From Trichodesmium sp050015995 (GTDB lineage: Bacteria; Cyanobacteriota; Cyanobacteriia; Cyanobacteriales; Microcoleaceae), in assembly GCF_050015995.1 (NCBI RefSeq), contig NZ_JBNHEP010000099.1, forward strand, positions 1-64,000: a DNA stretch of 64,000 bases, in the 5' to 3' direction. Each line of letters begins with the position of its first letter. Position 1 is the stretch's first letter. The position numbers were made by a program, and so were the translations under genes. Below, piece after piece: positions 63,907 through 64,000 of the stretch. Under the pieces are notes generated by a model. It did not search any database. It was not told where the DNA came from and saw only the letters and a list, made by a program, of their open reading frames with translations.

Positions 63907-64000
63907 TTACCGAAAAATTAAGGTTTAAAGCCTCTCCTTTAAAGGAGAAACAAGAAAAATTTTTCCTTTGAGTCAATCCTCTTCTTTTCAAGGAAAGGTA
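63907..64000 (+). repeat. TTACC-family miniature element, copy cut by window end
   Basis: The reverse complement reads TACCTTTCCTTGAAAAGAAG, continues AGGATTGACTCAAAGG, then TTTCTCCTTTAAAGGAGAGG and CTTTAAACC, and ends AATTTTTCGGTAA. It matches the 59029-59113 copy nearly base for base, including the internal TCTCCTTTAAAGGAGA stem. The window ends at its terminal bases, so one end may be short by a base or two. Confidence 0.85.

Overview
The window is a low-GC, loosely packed chromosomal segment of a cyanobacterium. The evidence is a full kaiA/kaiB/kaiC circadian clock set, typical cyanobacterial families (PgpH-like 7TM-HD hydrolase, FdhD, Uma2, CHAT and NB-ARC proteins, DUF6745), many HIP1-like GCGATCGC sites, long AT-rich spacers with 'CCCTGTTCCC' and 'AGGAGTC' simple repeats, and a heavy load of broken insertion sequences. 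Low coding density with many tnpB and IS remnants suggests a filamentous marine lineage of the Trichodesmium/Okeania type. That placement is inference, not something read from a marker gene.

Layout. 0-16 kb: aldo/keto reductase, a tnpB-only IS200/IS605-type element carrying a small ribbon-helix-helix gene, acireductone dioxygenase (mtnD), radC, a dead IS1-family element, a secreted TPR protein, a Ser/Thr kinase with TPRs, a 146-bp tandem repeat with an assembly gap, a compact HTH/NB-ARC STAND ATPase, a decayed IS1380-like transposase, cinA, a 44-residue small gene and aroQ. 17-29 kb: an ADP-ribosylglycohydrolase-like gene next to the PgpH-like hydrolase, IS1 and IS5 remnants, a small HTH gene, a secreted TPS (haemagglutinin N-terminal)/CHAT fusion containing an assembly gap, a broken IS1634-family element, and a 501-bp non-autonomous element with Tn7/Mu-like TGT...ACA ends. 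29-33 kb: unknown small genes, a GNAT acetyltransferase, and a 2,4-diaminobutyrate decarboxylase coupled to a 5'-truncated diaminobutyrate aminotransferase. 33-45 kb: a large hybrid histidine kinase, then kaiA, kaiB, a 4.4-kb mobile-element cluster, and kaiC. 45-64 kb: tRNA-Val(UAC), a DUF2227-like membrane protein, a seven-repeat FG-GAP protein, a two-gene permease locus, a diguanylate cyclase, glutathione peroxidase, methionine aminopeptidase, a staphylococcal-nuclease-like protein, fdhD, a small secreted cysteine protein, a Uma2 gene broken by a miniature element, and a DUF6745 paralogue pair with a small overlapping partner.

Working relations. KaiA, KaiB and KaiC are all intact by inspection and KaiC keeps every key residue, but kaiB and kaiC are physically separated by mobile DNA. 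The decarboxylase and aminotransferase would make 1,3-diaminopropane (siderophore or polyamine supply), but the aminotransferase has lost its N-terminal half at a tract that recurs near 63.3 kb.

The most distinctive theme is small non-coding mobile DNA. At least four miniature inverted-repeat families can be recognised from copies compared within the window: a 132-bp family with TAAGTAGA ends, an ~85-100-bp family with TTACC ends, a ~104-bp family with TAGACATCTCC-like ends, and a ~100-126-bp family with ATATCATGTCCGG ends. There are also ~30-bp GCG...CGC repeats that have inserted into transposase genes. Some are nested inside each other and inside tnpB.
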